Source of the DNA: RGIG3178 sp964533965
Lineage (GTDB): Bacteria; Bacillota; Clostridia; Christensenellales; QAND01
Assembly (NCBI GenBank): GCA_964533965.1
Contig: CAZHNN010000009.1
Location: 1 to 64,000 of the forward strand
DNA length: 64,000 nt
Direction: 5' to 3'
The notes below the pieces were generated by a model. The model saw nothing but the letters and a program-made list of their open reading frames with translations. It had not been told where the DNA came from and searched no databases. This document shows, one piece after another, positions 41,844-49,525 of this stretch. How positions within the stretch are numbered: the stretch's first letter is position 1; every line of letters starts with the position of its first letter. The translations under genes were made by a program, and so were the position numbers.

Positions 41844-42050
41844 ATGACACATTGCCACAGGCATGAAAACAACGAAGGCTGCCGCTGCCATAAAGGCGAT
41901 CACGCCAACCGGATGCATGGGATGGGACACAAGGAAGGCTGCCAACACGAAGGCGAATGCGAGATGACGGAAAAAGAGCGCCTTTTGAAGAAAAAAGAAC
42001 ATCTAGAAAATCGCCTCAAAGAGGTTGACCAGGCTCTTAATGCCCTTTAA
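41844..42050 (+). CDS. His/Cys-rich small protein with coiled coil (DUF5320-like)
   Basis: A 68-residue protein. Residues 1-40 hold about eleven His and five Cys (HCHRHENNEGCRCHKGDH, GHKEGCQHEGECE), suggesting metal binding; residues 41-68 form a coiled coil (TEKERLLKKKEHLENRLKEV). The layout recalls DUF5320 proteins that accompany NifX/MTH1175-type metal-cluster genes in anaerobes. The DUF134 gene downstream supports that context. AGGAGGTGG lies 5 bases before the ATG; a strong promoter with a duplicated operator precedes it. Confidence 0.72.
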   Translation: MTHCHRHENNEGCRCHKGDHANRMHGMGHKEGCQHEGECEMTEKERLLKKKEHLENRLKEVDQALNAL

Positions 42051-42136
42051 AATCAAGAGTACGAACCCGAACGGGAATCGAGGGGGAAATTTCCCTCTTT
42101 ATTCTTTCATCATTGATACACTAAAAGCCTTCAGAA

Positions 42137-42195
42137 GGTCCAGGGGGGACGTAGTCCCCTTTGAATTCCATCATCGGGTGGCGGGTGGGTTTAGA
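42137..42195 (+). repeat. Dispersed G-rich repeat, copy 20
   Basis: Head TCCAGGGGGGACGTAGTCCC plus CTTTGA and tail ATCGGGTGGCGGGTGGG then TTTAGA. It sits between two + strand genes, so again orientation is independent of gene direction. A head-only hairpin GAGGGGGAAATTTCCCTC lies at 42080-42098. Confidence 0.92.
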
Positions 42196-42217
42196 ACAGA
42201 GTACGAGGTGATTTCCC

Positions 42218-42601
42218 ATGCCAAGACCGCGGAAATGGCGCAGAGTTGGCGGAATGCCAAAGAACAATCTCTTTGGCCCTCCCGGCATGCATGGCAACAT
42301 TGAAAACGCCGTTCAAATGACGGTGGATGAGTTTGAATCCATCCGCCTGATTGACTACGAAGGCCTGATGCAGGAAGAATGCGCCGAGCGCATGGGAGTC
42401 GCCAGAACAACCGTACAGGGCATTTACAGTGAAGCCAGAAAGAAGCTTTCCAAATGCCTTGTGGAAGGCCTGCCTCTTCTGATCGAAGGCGGCGAGTTTG
42501 AGATCTGCGGCGAATGCCCTAACTGCGAACACAGGGGCGGGCACTGTCACGGCGGTCACCACCGGGGACACCATCCTAACGAAGAGTACAACGGCGAGTG
42601 A
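42218..42601 (+). CDS. DUF134 (UPF0251) DNA-binding protein
   Basis: A 127-residue UPF0251 protein. MPRPRKWRRVGGMPKNNLFG is the family opening; VQMTVDEFESIRLIDYEGLM and MGVARTTVQGIYSEARKKLS form a sigma-70-region-4-like HTH. The C-terminus ICGECPNCEHRGGHCHGGHH is Cys/His-rich, probably a metal site. These proteins accompany iron-molybdenum-cofactor-like genes (DUF5320, NifX family) in anaerobes and are thought to be metal- or redox-sensing regulators. It may bind the duplicated operator at 41764-41820. Confidence 0.88.
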   Translation: MPRPRKWRRVGGMPKNNLFGPPGMHGNIENAVQMTVDEFESIRLIDYEGLMQEECAERMGVARTTVQGIYSEARKKLSKCLVEGLPLLIEGGEFEICGECPNCEHRGGHCHGGHHRGHHPNEEYNGE

Positions 42602-42680
42602 AACCACTCGCCGTTTGTTTATCACAGTGCCCCTTCAGACATCCATATCGCATATTACGCTTCCTTCTTGTTTGTAAGCC

Positions 42681-43904
42681 CTACTCCGTCGGCTCAAACC
42701 CACCGGGCACCGTGCAGACCGTCCGCCCATAGACATCCATCATATACGTCTTGCCGTCCTTGGTATAGAAGATATACCCGTTTGCAAAAGCCGTGCATGG
42801 ATATTTCAACTCCAACAGCTTTGCACCCCGTTTGTTGAAGAACAGAAAATGGTTTGGCGATACATCCGCCGTGATTACTCCGTCCCGGTACGTCACATGC
42901 TCGCATTTCGCTTCTACCACCCAGTCACCGTTGCTGTTCAAAGCACCAAAGCCCTTGTCGCCGTAGCCCACCGCAATACCGTCCATAAAGCCGTCGCCGA
43001 ACTCATAATTGCCCAGGTTTTTCATTTCCTTGCCCGTTTTGTCGATCAATACCGTCTGTTTCTGCCCGTCCTCGGACAGTTTCAATGCCAGTGCCCTGCC
43101 GTTTTCAAAGCCCGTGGCCCAAAGGAATTGCTCGGGGATTGCCACCGTCCCATCCTCGTTCAAATATCCCCAGTGATCGCTGTCAAAGCTCGACTGAAAA
43201 TCGGTTCCCTTTGTGGTAAAGGGCACAAGCCCGTTGCCCATAAACCCGGTCAATACCAGCTTTACGCCAGAGAGCTGCTTGATCACCGCGCCGGTCTTAT
43301 TGATGATGCACCATGCGCCGCCCTTCTGCGCAAATGCCTTTCCGTTCGTGAACGGCGAGAGGAATTCGTAGTCAAACGGCAATATCTGCTTTCCGTCGGA
43401 GCCATAACAACCGTACCGCACCACCGGTTCCGCCCCGGAAGTTGCGGTATTCTTGGACGCGATGATAGTGCCGTCGGCACACACCTGCAAATCCGCGTTC
43501 ATAAACGGAAAAACGGTCTTTCCGGTTTTGTCGATGATGCCCTCCTGCTCCTGATTGTCCTTTTCCTGCCGCACGACCGCAAAGCCGTTTTCAAATTCTC
43601 CCGCGTAGGAATAGACCGGATTGATCACCATTTTCCCGCCCGCATTCATATAGCCCGTCTTAAATGTTTTGCTATCCATGATCGGAATAAGCGTGCTCCG
43701 GTCGAGCATTTTCACGCCCTGCATGCGCAAAAACCAGCCCAGCAGAAAAGCGCCTGCCAAAACACCCAGCGCCGCCAGCAGAACGCGAACCTTCTTTTTG
43801 ACCGGTCCGTGACCACCCCGTCTCTGCTTCGCAACGCTCCGCACCGCCATCCGTACGGAAGGCCTTTTGACCTTTTTTATTTTGATTCTCCGCTTACGCT
43901 TCAT
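42681..43904 (-). CDS. WG-repeat membrane-anchored protein 1
   Basis: A 407-residue protein: very basic cytosolic start (MKRKRRIKIKKVKRPSVRMA), one membrane helix (VLLAALGVLAGAFLLGWFL) and an exported domain built of WG/KWG repeats, each with a [YW]-G-x-[IL]-[DN]-x-x-G-x-x-[VI]-[IF]-x-P pattern: GIIDKTGKTVFPF, YGCYGSDGKQILPFDYEFLS, WGYLNEDGTVAIPEQF, FGALNSNGDWVVEAKCE. Function unknown; such proteins are surface beta structures. A paralog lies at 58692-59915. Start at ATG 43904 with GGGGGT upstream. Confidence 0.8.
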   Translation of the reverse strand: MKRKRRIKIKKVKRPSVRMAVRSVAKQRRGGHGPVKKKVRVLLAALGVLAGAFLLGWFLRMQGVKMLDRSTLIPIMDSKTFKTGYMNAGGKMVINPVYSYAGEFENGFAVVRQEKDNQEQEGIIDKTGKTVFPFMNADLQVCADGTIIASKNTATSGAEPVVRYGCYGSDGKQILPFDYEFLSPFTNGKAFAQKGGAWCIINKTGAVIKQLSGVKLVLTGFMGNGLVPFTTKGTDFQSSFDSDHWGYLNEDGTVAIPEQFLWATGFENGRALALKLSEDGQKQTVLIDKTGKEMKNLGNYEFGDGFMDGIAVGYGDKGFGALNSNGDWVVEAKCEHVTYRDGVITADVSPNHFLFFNKRGAKLLELKYPCTAFANGYIFYTKDGKTYMMDVYGRTVCTVPGGFEPTE

Positions 43905-44128
43905 CGAGCATACCCCCAAAGAGTGCAATCAATTAGGCCTCTCATTGCACTGCCTACCAGAGCATACTGGCCGCCCCTGGGAGCATATTCATGATTTTTG
44001 CTTCTTTTCTATATATCTGGTATCTTTGAGGCTGAGAATACACGGGCGGACTTCTATCGTTAGGTTAAATCGGTATATTATGAATATAGCTATGTGTGTG
44101 ATATCCAACCGAGAATTGAGGTGATGCC

Positions 44129-44914
44129 ATGAAAGCCAAATGGCGCATCGCAGCATCCGTGTTGGCTGCGGTGATGACCCTGTCGCTTGCCGCCTGTGGC
44201 GCGCAGCGCACGGAAGGCGGATCCACCGTTTCTACGCCTTCTGCCACAATCTTTTCGCGTACGCCGCTGCCTTCGGCAAATCCGTCCACTGCTAAGCCGG
44301 ATCCCGAGCCTGCCTACAAGGGCGCAAAATTGTACACCGCGCCTGTAGAGGGTAAGCTCTGCATCAGCATCGCCCCCACTATTTTCAGGCTATATCCCCG
44401 CCATTACTATGTTCCAAACGATGCGGAACAGAAAACGCTTCAAAAACTATACCTCGCTTACAATGGGAAATCGGATCCCGGTCGACCCATAGCCATCAAC
44501 GATCTGTACCCTGCCACGGATTCCGAGCTGTTCCAATATGCCTATAAGCTGGTGCGCGACAACTGCGGCATCATGCTGCTTGATCCGAAGGAAATCCACG
44601 ACATCGTCAAAGCGCAGATGAACTACACCATCGGCGGTGAAAAAGGCGTGCAAGTGATCGACGATTTGCAGCTGCTGCGGCTCATAGAAGGCTGCTTGTC
44701 CAATGCCGCGGAATCTGGTGCGACGAGCTGCCCATACCACGAGGCGTTGCTCACCTTAACGCGTAAAGACGGCGTCACGATCACTTTGCGGCTGGCTTCG
44801 GACGGCTGCAATATGTATTTCCACGACGGCCAGTATTTCGAATACAAAGGATGCGGCGAAGATATCCTGAGCCTGTTCGATCAGGCAAACTGGCCGGCGC
44901 TCATGGAGGAATAA
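44129..44914 (+). CDS. Predicted lipoprotein
   Basis: A 261-residue lipoprotein: signal MKAKWRIAASVLAAVMTLSL ending AACG (Cys23), then a Ser/Thr/Pro linker (STPSATIFSRTPLPSANPST) typical of surface tethers in this genome, then a domain of about 190 residues unlike any family I know (LYPRHYYVPNDAEQKTLQKL, YKLVRDNCGIMLLDPKEIHD). GAGGTGATGCC precedes the ATG. Monocistronic. Confidence 0.75.
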   Translation: MKAKWRIAASVLAAVMTLSLAACGAQRTEGGSTVSTPSATIFSRTPLPSANPSTAKPDPEPAYKGAKLYTAPVEGKLCISIAPTIFRLYPRHYYVPNDAEQKTLQKLYLAYNGKSDPGRPIAINDLYPATDSELFQYAYKLVRDNCGIMLLDPKEIHDIVKAQMNYTIGGEKGVQVIDDLQLLRLIEGCLSNAAESGATSCPYHEALLTLTRKDGVTITLRLASDGCNMYFHDGQYFEYKGCGEDILSLFDQANWPALMEE

Positions 44915-44952
44915 AAGCGTTTGAACTACAAATACGGTCTGCTCCGAATGTA

Positions 44953-45008
44953 GGGGTTCTAGGGGGCGCAGCCCCCTTTCCTGCATGGGTGGTGGGCGGG
45001 TTTAGATC
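44953..45008 (+). repeat. Dispersed G-rich repeat, copy 21
   Basis: Head TTCTAGGGGGCGCAGCCCCC and tail ATGGGTGGTGGGCGGG then TTTAGAT, followed by CAAT as in copies 14 and 15. It lies beyond the terminator of the HAAS gene. Confidence 0.92.
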
Positions 45009-45012
45009 AATA

Positions 45013-45040
45013 CAAAAAAGGCTGCCGAAGCAGCCTTTTC
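45013..45040 (-). terminator. Terminator of the PadR-HAAS operon
   Basis: AAAAAAGGCTGC-CGAA-GCAGCCTTTT; the minus strand ends in T6. Confidence 0.92.
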
Positions 45041-45062
45041 GTTTTGCCTCTCTTATGCCATG

Positions 45063-46046
45063 TTATCTTGCGTTGCGGTACGCCTGGTAGAACGCTTTAA
45101 TTGTATCCGAGATCGCCCCTAAGGCAACCAGCACCGTGATCACAAGAACCCCCGTTGAGAACCCCTGCGCAACGGCTTGCGTGGAAACCTTCATTACTCC
45201 CGCCAGCTTGGCAAAGATGGCCTCGTTGAACACATGGGAGTAATTCAGAAAATACGCGACATAGACAGCGTTTGCAATGTTGTATACCATGCTTACCACC
45301 GCAAGCGGGTAATTCCAACTGCCATAGATGACCTTGCCGATGCAGAGCAGCAGCGAGAACACCGCCAGCCCGATGATAATCGGCACCATCGAAATGAGTA
45401 TATCGGCATGGAACAGCGGCACCGGCGCATGACCCGTCTGATACCAGGCAATCTGATCCGCGTAGCGCAGGATCACCACGACCCATGCCACGTTGAGCAC
45501 CACGGTGAACACCATTGTGACGATCGAGGAGCGGCGGGAGATCCGCTCCGGCTTTGGCATCTGCGGCAGATCCTTTACATTCCAGCTCTTTTGCTTACCC
45601 TTCCCGTAATGCTCAAACAGCGCAAATCCCAACGTGACCCAGGCAAACGTCGAAACGGCTGCTTCGAACAGACTTGCAAAGATGGTGCTGATCGTTTTGG
45701 TTACGAATCCCACAGCGGTTGGGTTTTGCGAATATTCCACCGCTATGCCGATGACGCTTGCCACCAGCGTTACCGAAAACAGCACAGTGCCCACGATCTT
45801 GAGCACCATGATATACGAATCGAACATCGCGGGCGAGATCAGGTAACGCTTGGTCGACCTGTACTGATCCGCCATCTTATATGGCGGCCCTAGCGATTCC
45901 AATACGCGGACAACATCCTCGTCGGCGGGATTTTTCGGCAACATCGCCTCGATGTTGGACAGCAACTCCGCCCTTACCTCCTCGCGCTCGCGCTCCGGCA
46001 AGCGCCGTATCACATCATATACATATCTTTCAACCAGCGGATTCAC
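45063..46046 (-). CDS. HAAS-domain membrane protein
   Basis: A 327-residue protein. Residues 1-80 form the HAAS (DUF1700-type) helical domain: RYVYDVIRRLPEREREEVRA then ELLSNIEAMLP and VLESLGPPYKMADQYR. Six or more membrane helices follow. HAAS proteins are typically encoded after a PadR regulator and are thought to relay its signal to the membrane. The GTG start overlaps the PadR stop (TAGTG), so translation is coupled. Confidence 0.87.
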   Translation of the reverse strand: MNPLVERYVYDVIRRLPEREREEVRAELLSNIEAMLPKNPADEDVVRVLESLGPPYKMADQYRSTKRYLISPAMFDSYIMVLKIVGTVLFSVTLVASVIGIAVEYSQNPTAVGFVTKTISTIFASLFEAAVSTFAWVTLGFALFEHYGKGKQKSWNVKDLPQMPKPERISRRSSIVTMVFTVVLNVAWVVVILRYADQIAWYQTGHAPVPLFHADILISMVPIIIGLAVFSLLLCIGKVIYGSWNYPLAVVSMVYNIANAVYVAYFLNYSHVFNEAIFAKLAGVMKVSTQAVAQGFSTGVLVITVLVALGAISDTIKAFYQAYRNAR

Positions 46047-46393
46047 TATTTCTCCTCCTTTTCAAACAAAGCCAGCATTTCATCGTTCAATTGCTTCCAG
46101 GCCTTTTTTAGCTCTTCGTAGACCCGTTGGCCCAAATCGCTTAGCGTATAATACTTTCGCGGGCGGCTCTCCGTTGTATCCCAGTCGCTTTTCAAAAGCC
46201 CCTGCTGTTCCAGCCTTCGCAGCATCGGGTACAGCGTGTTCGCCTCGATGCTCACCCTTTTCGCTTCCAGGCTCTGCAGCAGCGAGTAGCCGTACTGCGG
46301 CGTTTTCAACTGGCTCAACACGGCGATGGAAAGCGTGCCGCGCCGGATTTCCGTCATCATATTGGCGATCAGATCGTTGTCGGGCAAATTCAT
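46046..46393 (-). CDS. PadR-family regulator
   Basis: A 115-residue PadR repressor: MMTEIRRGTLSIAVLSQLKT, QYGYSLLQSLEAKRVSIEAN, TLYPMLRRLEQQGLLKSDWD and SRPRKYYTLSDLGQRVYEEL cover the winged helix, followed by a short dimer helix. ATG 46393 is preferred: the first in-frame ATG (46408) directly abuts the -10 box and would precede the transcription start. The message would then have a very short leader. It is autoregulated in all likelihood through the operator at 46409-46431. Confidence 0.9.
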   Translation of the reverse strand: MNLPDNDLIANMMTEIRRGTLSIAVLSQLKTPQYGYSLLQSLEAKRVSIEANTLYPMLRRLEQQGLLKSDWDTTESRPRKYYTLSDLGQRVYEELKKAWKQLNDEMLALFEKEEK

Positions 46394-46408
46394 CACCTCT
46401 GTAGGCAT

Positions 46409-46442
46409 TATATTGTGTGTCGCACAATATAGTCAATAAAAA
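46409..46442 (-). promoter_or_regulatory. PadR operator within the padR promoter
   Basis: TATATTGTG-TGTCG-CACAATATA is a perfect 9-base inverted repeat. On the minus strand, TTGACT and TATAAT boxes lie 18 bases apart and the operator fills the spacer, so bound PadR would exclude RNA polymerase. Confidence 0.82.
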
Positions 46443-46497
46443 ATTATATTATTTAAAAATTATTTTTGATTTAGAAGGTTGGATATGCCATAGGGTA

Positions 46498-46513
46498 TCT
46501 ATACCCGCCCTCC
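46498..46513 (-). repeat. Inverted fragment of the repeat tail
   Basis: TATCTATACCCGCCCT is the reverse complement of the tail end GGGCGGGTATAGA, the variant found in copy 22 about 100 bases away. It is the only clear opposite-strand trace of the family in the window. Confidence 0.55.
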
Positions 46514-46560
46514 AACCAGTATAAAAAGGGCTGTACCCTGGATGGTTTTATGCTTCTTGC

Positions 46561-46622
46561 GGGGGTTTAAGGGGGACTGTGTCCCCCTTAAATTCATTAA
46601 TCGGGCGGTGGGCGGGTATAGA
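46561..46622 (+). repeat. Dispersed G-rich repeat, copy 22
   Basis: The head is a perfect palindrome: TTTAAGGGGGAC-TGT-GTCCCCCTTAAA (12-base arms). Tail ATCGGGCGGTGGGCGGG then TATAGA. The T-A outer pairs replace the T-C/G-A pairs of other copies, keeping pairing. Confidence 0.94.
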
Positions 46623-46635
46623 ATTGGTGCAAAAG

Positions 46636-46674
46636 AACGCTCCGCCTTGCTTCACACAATAGGCGGAGCGTCGT
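46636..46674 (-). terminator. Terminator of serpin 1
   Basis: AACGCTCCGCCT and AGGCGGAGCGT enclose a 13-base loop; the minus strand ends in TTCTTTT. A very similar stem occurs at 60079-60111. Confidence 0.8.
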
Positions 46675-46734
46675 ATAGAACGGGCGGATGGGTTCAATTG
46701 GCCCTTCCGACCCGCATCCAGTTTATCGGAATCC

Positions 46735-47979
46735 CTATTTCACCGGCGTTTCCAACAATCCCAAAAACAGCGGCGTCCCCGAAGCGGTATCGATGATGCC
46801 AAACACGAACGGACGGTCAAAGCGGATTTCAGTTTGGCTTGCAGACTCATCCATTGCCACCGACGTGACCGCCCCGGCCTCGGTGCCCTTTTCGTCGACG
46901 CGGCAGTACGTCTTGTGCATCACTTCGCTAATATACAACCCGCCTGCACCGTTAGCATTTATTCGAGAAAGGTTCGCCGAACCGGAAAACGCCACACCCA
47001 TGCCAAGCGCGGTCAATTCATCCTTCAAGCTGTTTGCGTATTCGATCTCAAACTTTGGCATCACAAGATTGACACGCCCGCTCTTCATCGAACGGATCAG
47101 GCTTGTGATGGCGGCACCGTCAAGCTTGCTGACATACGCGCGCACATCCTGCCCCTCGGGCGGCAGCACTGCAAAGAAGGAGTAGCGGCCGTCGTCGTAG
47201 GGCAGCATCACGCCCTTCACACCATTCGCATCGACATATTGCACCACGTAGTCGCTTTGCATAAAATCCGCTTTAACCGTGCCTGACGGCGCTTTGAAGT
47301 CACTTGTTTTGGTCAGACCGGCGTCAAACGGCACTTTCCAGTCCGCCTTGAAGTACACCGCGTTGATCAGGTACATGATGGTACTCGCGTCGATCCTATC
47401 AACAATTTTGTCGATCTTGTCCTGCGTCTGCTTTTTGACCCAGTTGTTGATCGTCTTCGCGGCTTCGGGGGAATCAAAATCCAGCGCCTGTGCCGCTGCG
47501 TCGAAATAGTCGGCGTTGGTTTTCAAAAACGCCTGGGAAACGGGATAGCCTTTTCGAAACCAGATCGAGTTGGCGACAGATACCGTGGTCTTGCCGGTCT
47601 TGGTCCGAAGTATGCTGATCCAGTTGCGGCAGGCTTTGTTGAGCTGTTCCTGCGTGATATTCTGGGCCGACAGGGCCTTTTGCATGGCTTTGAGCGTATC
47701 TGTGTCCGCGCCGTTCATCGTCATCGCCAAAGCCAAATAGATCGAAGCCGGGGAGATAAGCACGTTGCCCTTGCCTTCCAGAGTCTTTTTGAACATGTTC
47801 CAGGAGAAATCCATCATCGGCGCCGCAAACGACTCGTCGAGCTTTGCGGGCGGATCGGGCCATTTATCCGCCGTTACCCCGCTCATCATGTCTGAGACCG
47901 ATGCGGAAGTACAGCCTGCAACCAGTCCCAACGCGAGCATCACCGCTACCGCGCAGGCAATGCCTTTCGTTTTTTTCAT
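46735..47979 (-). CDS. Serpin lipoprotein 1
   Basis: A 414-residue serpin with a lipoprotein signal (MKKTKGIACAVAVMLALGLV, lipobox VAGC). Serpin core motifs: NVLISPASIYLALAMTMNGA, NAVYFKADWKVPFD, VMLPYDDGRYSFFAVLPP, MPKFEIEYANSLKDELTALG, and near the end RPFVFGIIDTASGTPLFLG. The reactive loop keeps the inhibitory hinge EKGTEAGAVTSV, so it should trap serine (or cysteine) proteases by the suicide mechanism. Counting from the P17 Glu places P1-P1' around Ser-Ala. Surface location suggests defence against host or competitor proteases. Tandem with serpin 2, 95 bases apart. GGAGG precedes the ATG. Confidence 0.94.
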   Translation of the reverse strand: MKKTKGIACAVAVMLALGLVAGCTSASVSDMMSGVTADKWPDPPAKLDESFAAPMMDFSWNMFKKTLEGKGNVLISPASIYLALAMTMNGADTDTLKAMQKALSAQNITQEQLNKACRNWISILRTKTGKTTVSVANSIWFRKGYPVSQAFLKTNADYFDAAAQALDFDSPEAAKTINNWVKKQTQDKIDKIVDRIDASTIMYLINAVYFKADWKVPFDAGLTKTSDFKAPSGTVKADFMQSDYVVQYVDANGVKGVMLPYDDGRYSFFAVLPPEGQDVRAYVSKLDGAAITSLIRSMKSGRVNLVMPKFEIEYANSLKDELTALGMGVAFSGSANLSRINANGAGGLYISEVMHKTYCRVDEKGTEAGAVTSVAMDESASQTEIRFDRPFVFGIIDTASGTPLFLGLLETPVK

Positions 47980-48074
47980 GGATAGAGCCTCCTATGACAG
48001 AGTCTTTTTATATTGAACACCGAACAAAGGCTGAAATTTGTCGGCTGCTCTGCGGCAAAGGCATTGATACCGCC

Positions 48075-49325
48075 TTACTTCGCGGGCGTTTCCAGCAACC
48101 CCAAGAACAGCGGCGTGCCCGAAGCGTTGTCGATGATGCCGAACACAAACGGCCGGTCAAAGCGGATTGGAATTTCGTTGACAGGCATCGAGGTAAGCCC
48201 CATTTCCACCGACGTGACCGCGGCGGCCTCGGTTCCCTTTTCGTCGACTCTGCAGAACGTCTTGTGGATCACATCGTTAATTTTCAGCTCGCTTACGCCC
48301 TTGGCATTGATGCGGGAAAAGTTCGCCGAATCGGTAAATGCCACGCCCATGCCAAGTGCCGTGAGCTCATCCTTGAGGCTGTTCTTGTAATTGATCTCAA
48401 ACTTGGGCAGCGTCAGCTTCACATAGCCGCTCTGCTTTGATTTGATTAAATTGACAATGTCCGCACCGGATAGACCGCTGACATACTCGCGCACATCCTT
48501 CCCTTCGGGCGGCAACACCGCAAAGAAGGAGAATCTCTGGTTGTCATAGGGCAAAAGCACGCCCTTGACGCCGTTATTGTCTATGTACTGCATCGTTCCC
48601 GAGCGGTACATGAAGTCCGCCTTCACCGTTCCCGAAGCCGCTTTGAAATCGCCCTTTTCGGTAAAGTGCGGATCAAACGGCGTCGTCCAGTCCGATTTGA
48701 AATACACGGCGTTGATCAGGAACATCATCGTCGTAGGATCGATCTTATCCACGATGCCGCTGATCTTGTCCTGCGTCTGTTTCTTGACCCAATCGTTGAT
48801 GGTCTTAACGGCTTCGGGCGAATTGAAGTACAGCGCCTGCGCCGCCGCATCGAAATAATCCGCGTTGGTCTGCAAAAACGCCTTGTTGACGGAATAGTCT
48901 TTTCTAAACCAAATGGAATTGGCAACGGATACCGTGGTCTTTTCTGTCTTGGTCCTTAACAGGCTGATCCAGTCGCGGCACGCCGCGTTGAGCTCCTGCT
49001 GCGTGATGTTCTGGGCTGAAAGCGCCTTTTTCATCGCGGCAAGCGTATCCGCATCCGCACCGTTCATCGTCATTGCAAGTGCCAAATAGACCGAAGCGGG
49101 GGAGATGAGCACGTTGCCCTTGTCCTTGAGCGCTTGTTTATATAGATTCCAGGAAAAATCCATCATCGGCGCCTGAAACGACGCGGGAAGCGTGGCAGGC
49201 GGAGCGGGCCATTTTTCGGCGCTTATCCCGCTCATCAGGTTTTGCACCGACCCTGCGCATCCCATAAGGAGCAGCGCTGCGGCGAGCAGAACCGAGGATA
49301 TGGCGGCAAAGAGCTTCACTTTCAT
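48075..49325 (-). CDS. Serpin lipoprotein 2
   Basis: A 416-residue paralog of serpin 1, most similar through the core (NVLISPASVYLALAMTMNGA, SVANSIWFRKDYSVN, SFFAVLPPEGKDVREYVSGL). Signal MKVKLFAAISSVLLAAALLL, lipobox LMGC. The hinge EKGTEAAAVTSV is the consensus inhibitory form, but beyond it the loop differs and is about four residues longer: EMGLTSMPVNEIPIRFDRPF against AMDESASQTEIRFDRPF. P1-P1' would fall near Thr-Ser or at Met-Pro if counted differently. So the pair likely covers two protease targets. ATG 49325 has AGGAGG 7 bases upstream; it is first in transcription order. Confidence 0.94.
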   Translation of the reverse strand: MKVKLFAAISSVLLAAALLLMGCAGSVQNLMSGISAEKWPAPPATLPASFQAPMMDFSWNLYKQALKDKGNVLISPASVYLALAMTMNGADADTLAAMKKALSAQNITQQELNAACRDWISLLRTKTEKTTVSVANSIWFRKDYSVNKAFLQTNADYFDAAAQALYFNSPEAVKTINDWVKKQTQDKISGIVDKIDPTTMMFLINAVYFKSDWTTPFDPHFTEKGDFKAASGTVKADFMYRSGTMQYIDNNGVKGVLLPYDNQRFSFFAVLPPEGKDVREYVSGLSGADIVNLIKSKQSGYVKLTLPKFEINYKNSLKDELTALGMGVAFTDSANFSRINAKGVSELKINDVIHKTFCRVDEKGTEAAAVTSVEMGLTSMPVNEIPIRFDRPFVFGIIDNASGTPLFLGLLETPAK

Positions 49326-49478
49326 GTAAAAACCTCCTGCAAAGTGTTTCCATATAGAACACCGTGTAAAAGGGCAAATGGTTGCCTGTGAAATAAAAAG
49401 AACCCCAATTATTCTATAGAGGGGCAAAGGGAAGATACACGTTACATCGCTTGAGCCAGGGGCACAGCACCAATGATC

Positions 49479-49525
49479 GCAGGGGATGAAGCCCCCTATC
49501 CTTATTCGGGCGGCGGGTGGGTTTA
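49479..49525 (+). repeat. Dispersed G-rich repeat, copy 23
   Basis: Short head AGGGGATGAAGCCCCCT and tail TTCGGGCGGCGGGTGGG then TTTA. The TAA stop of the next minus-strand gene (49523-49525) is inside the tail. Confidence 0.88.
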
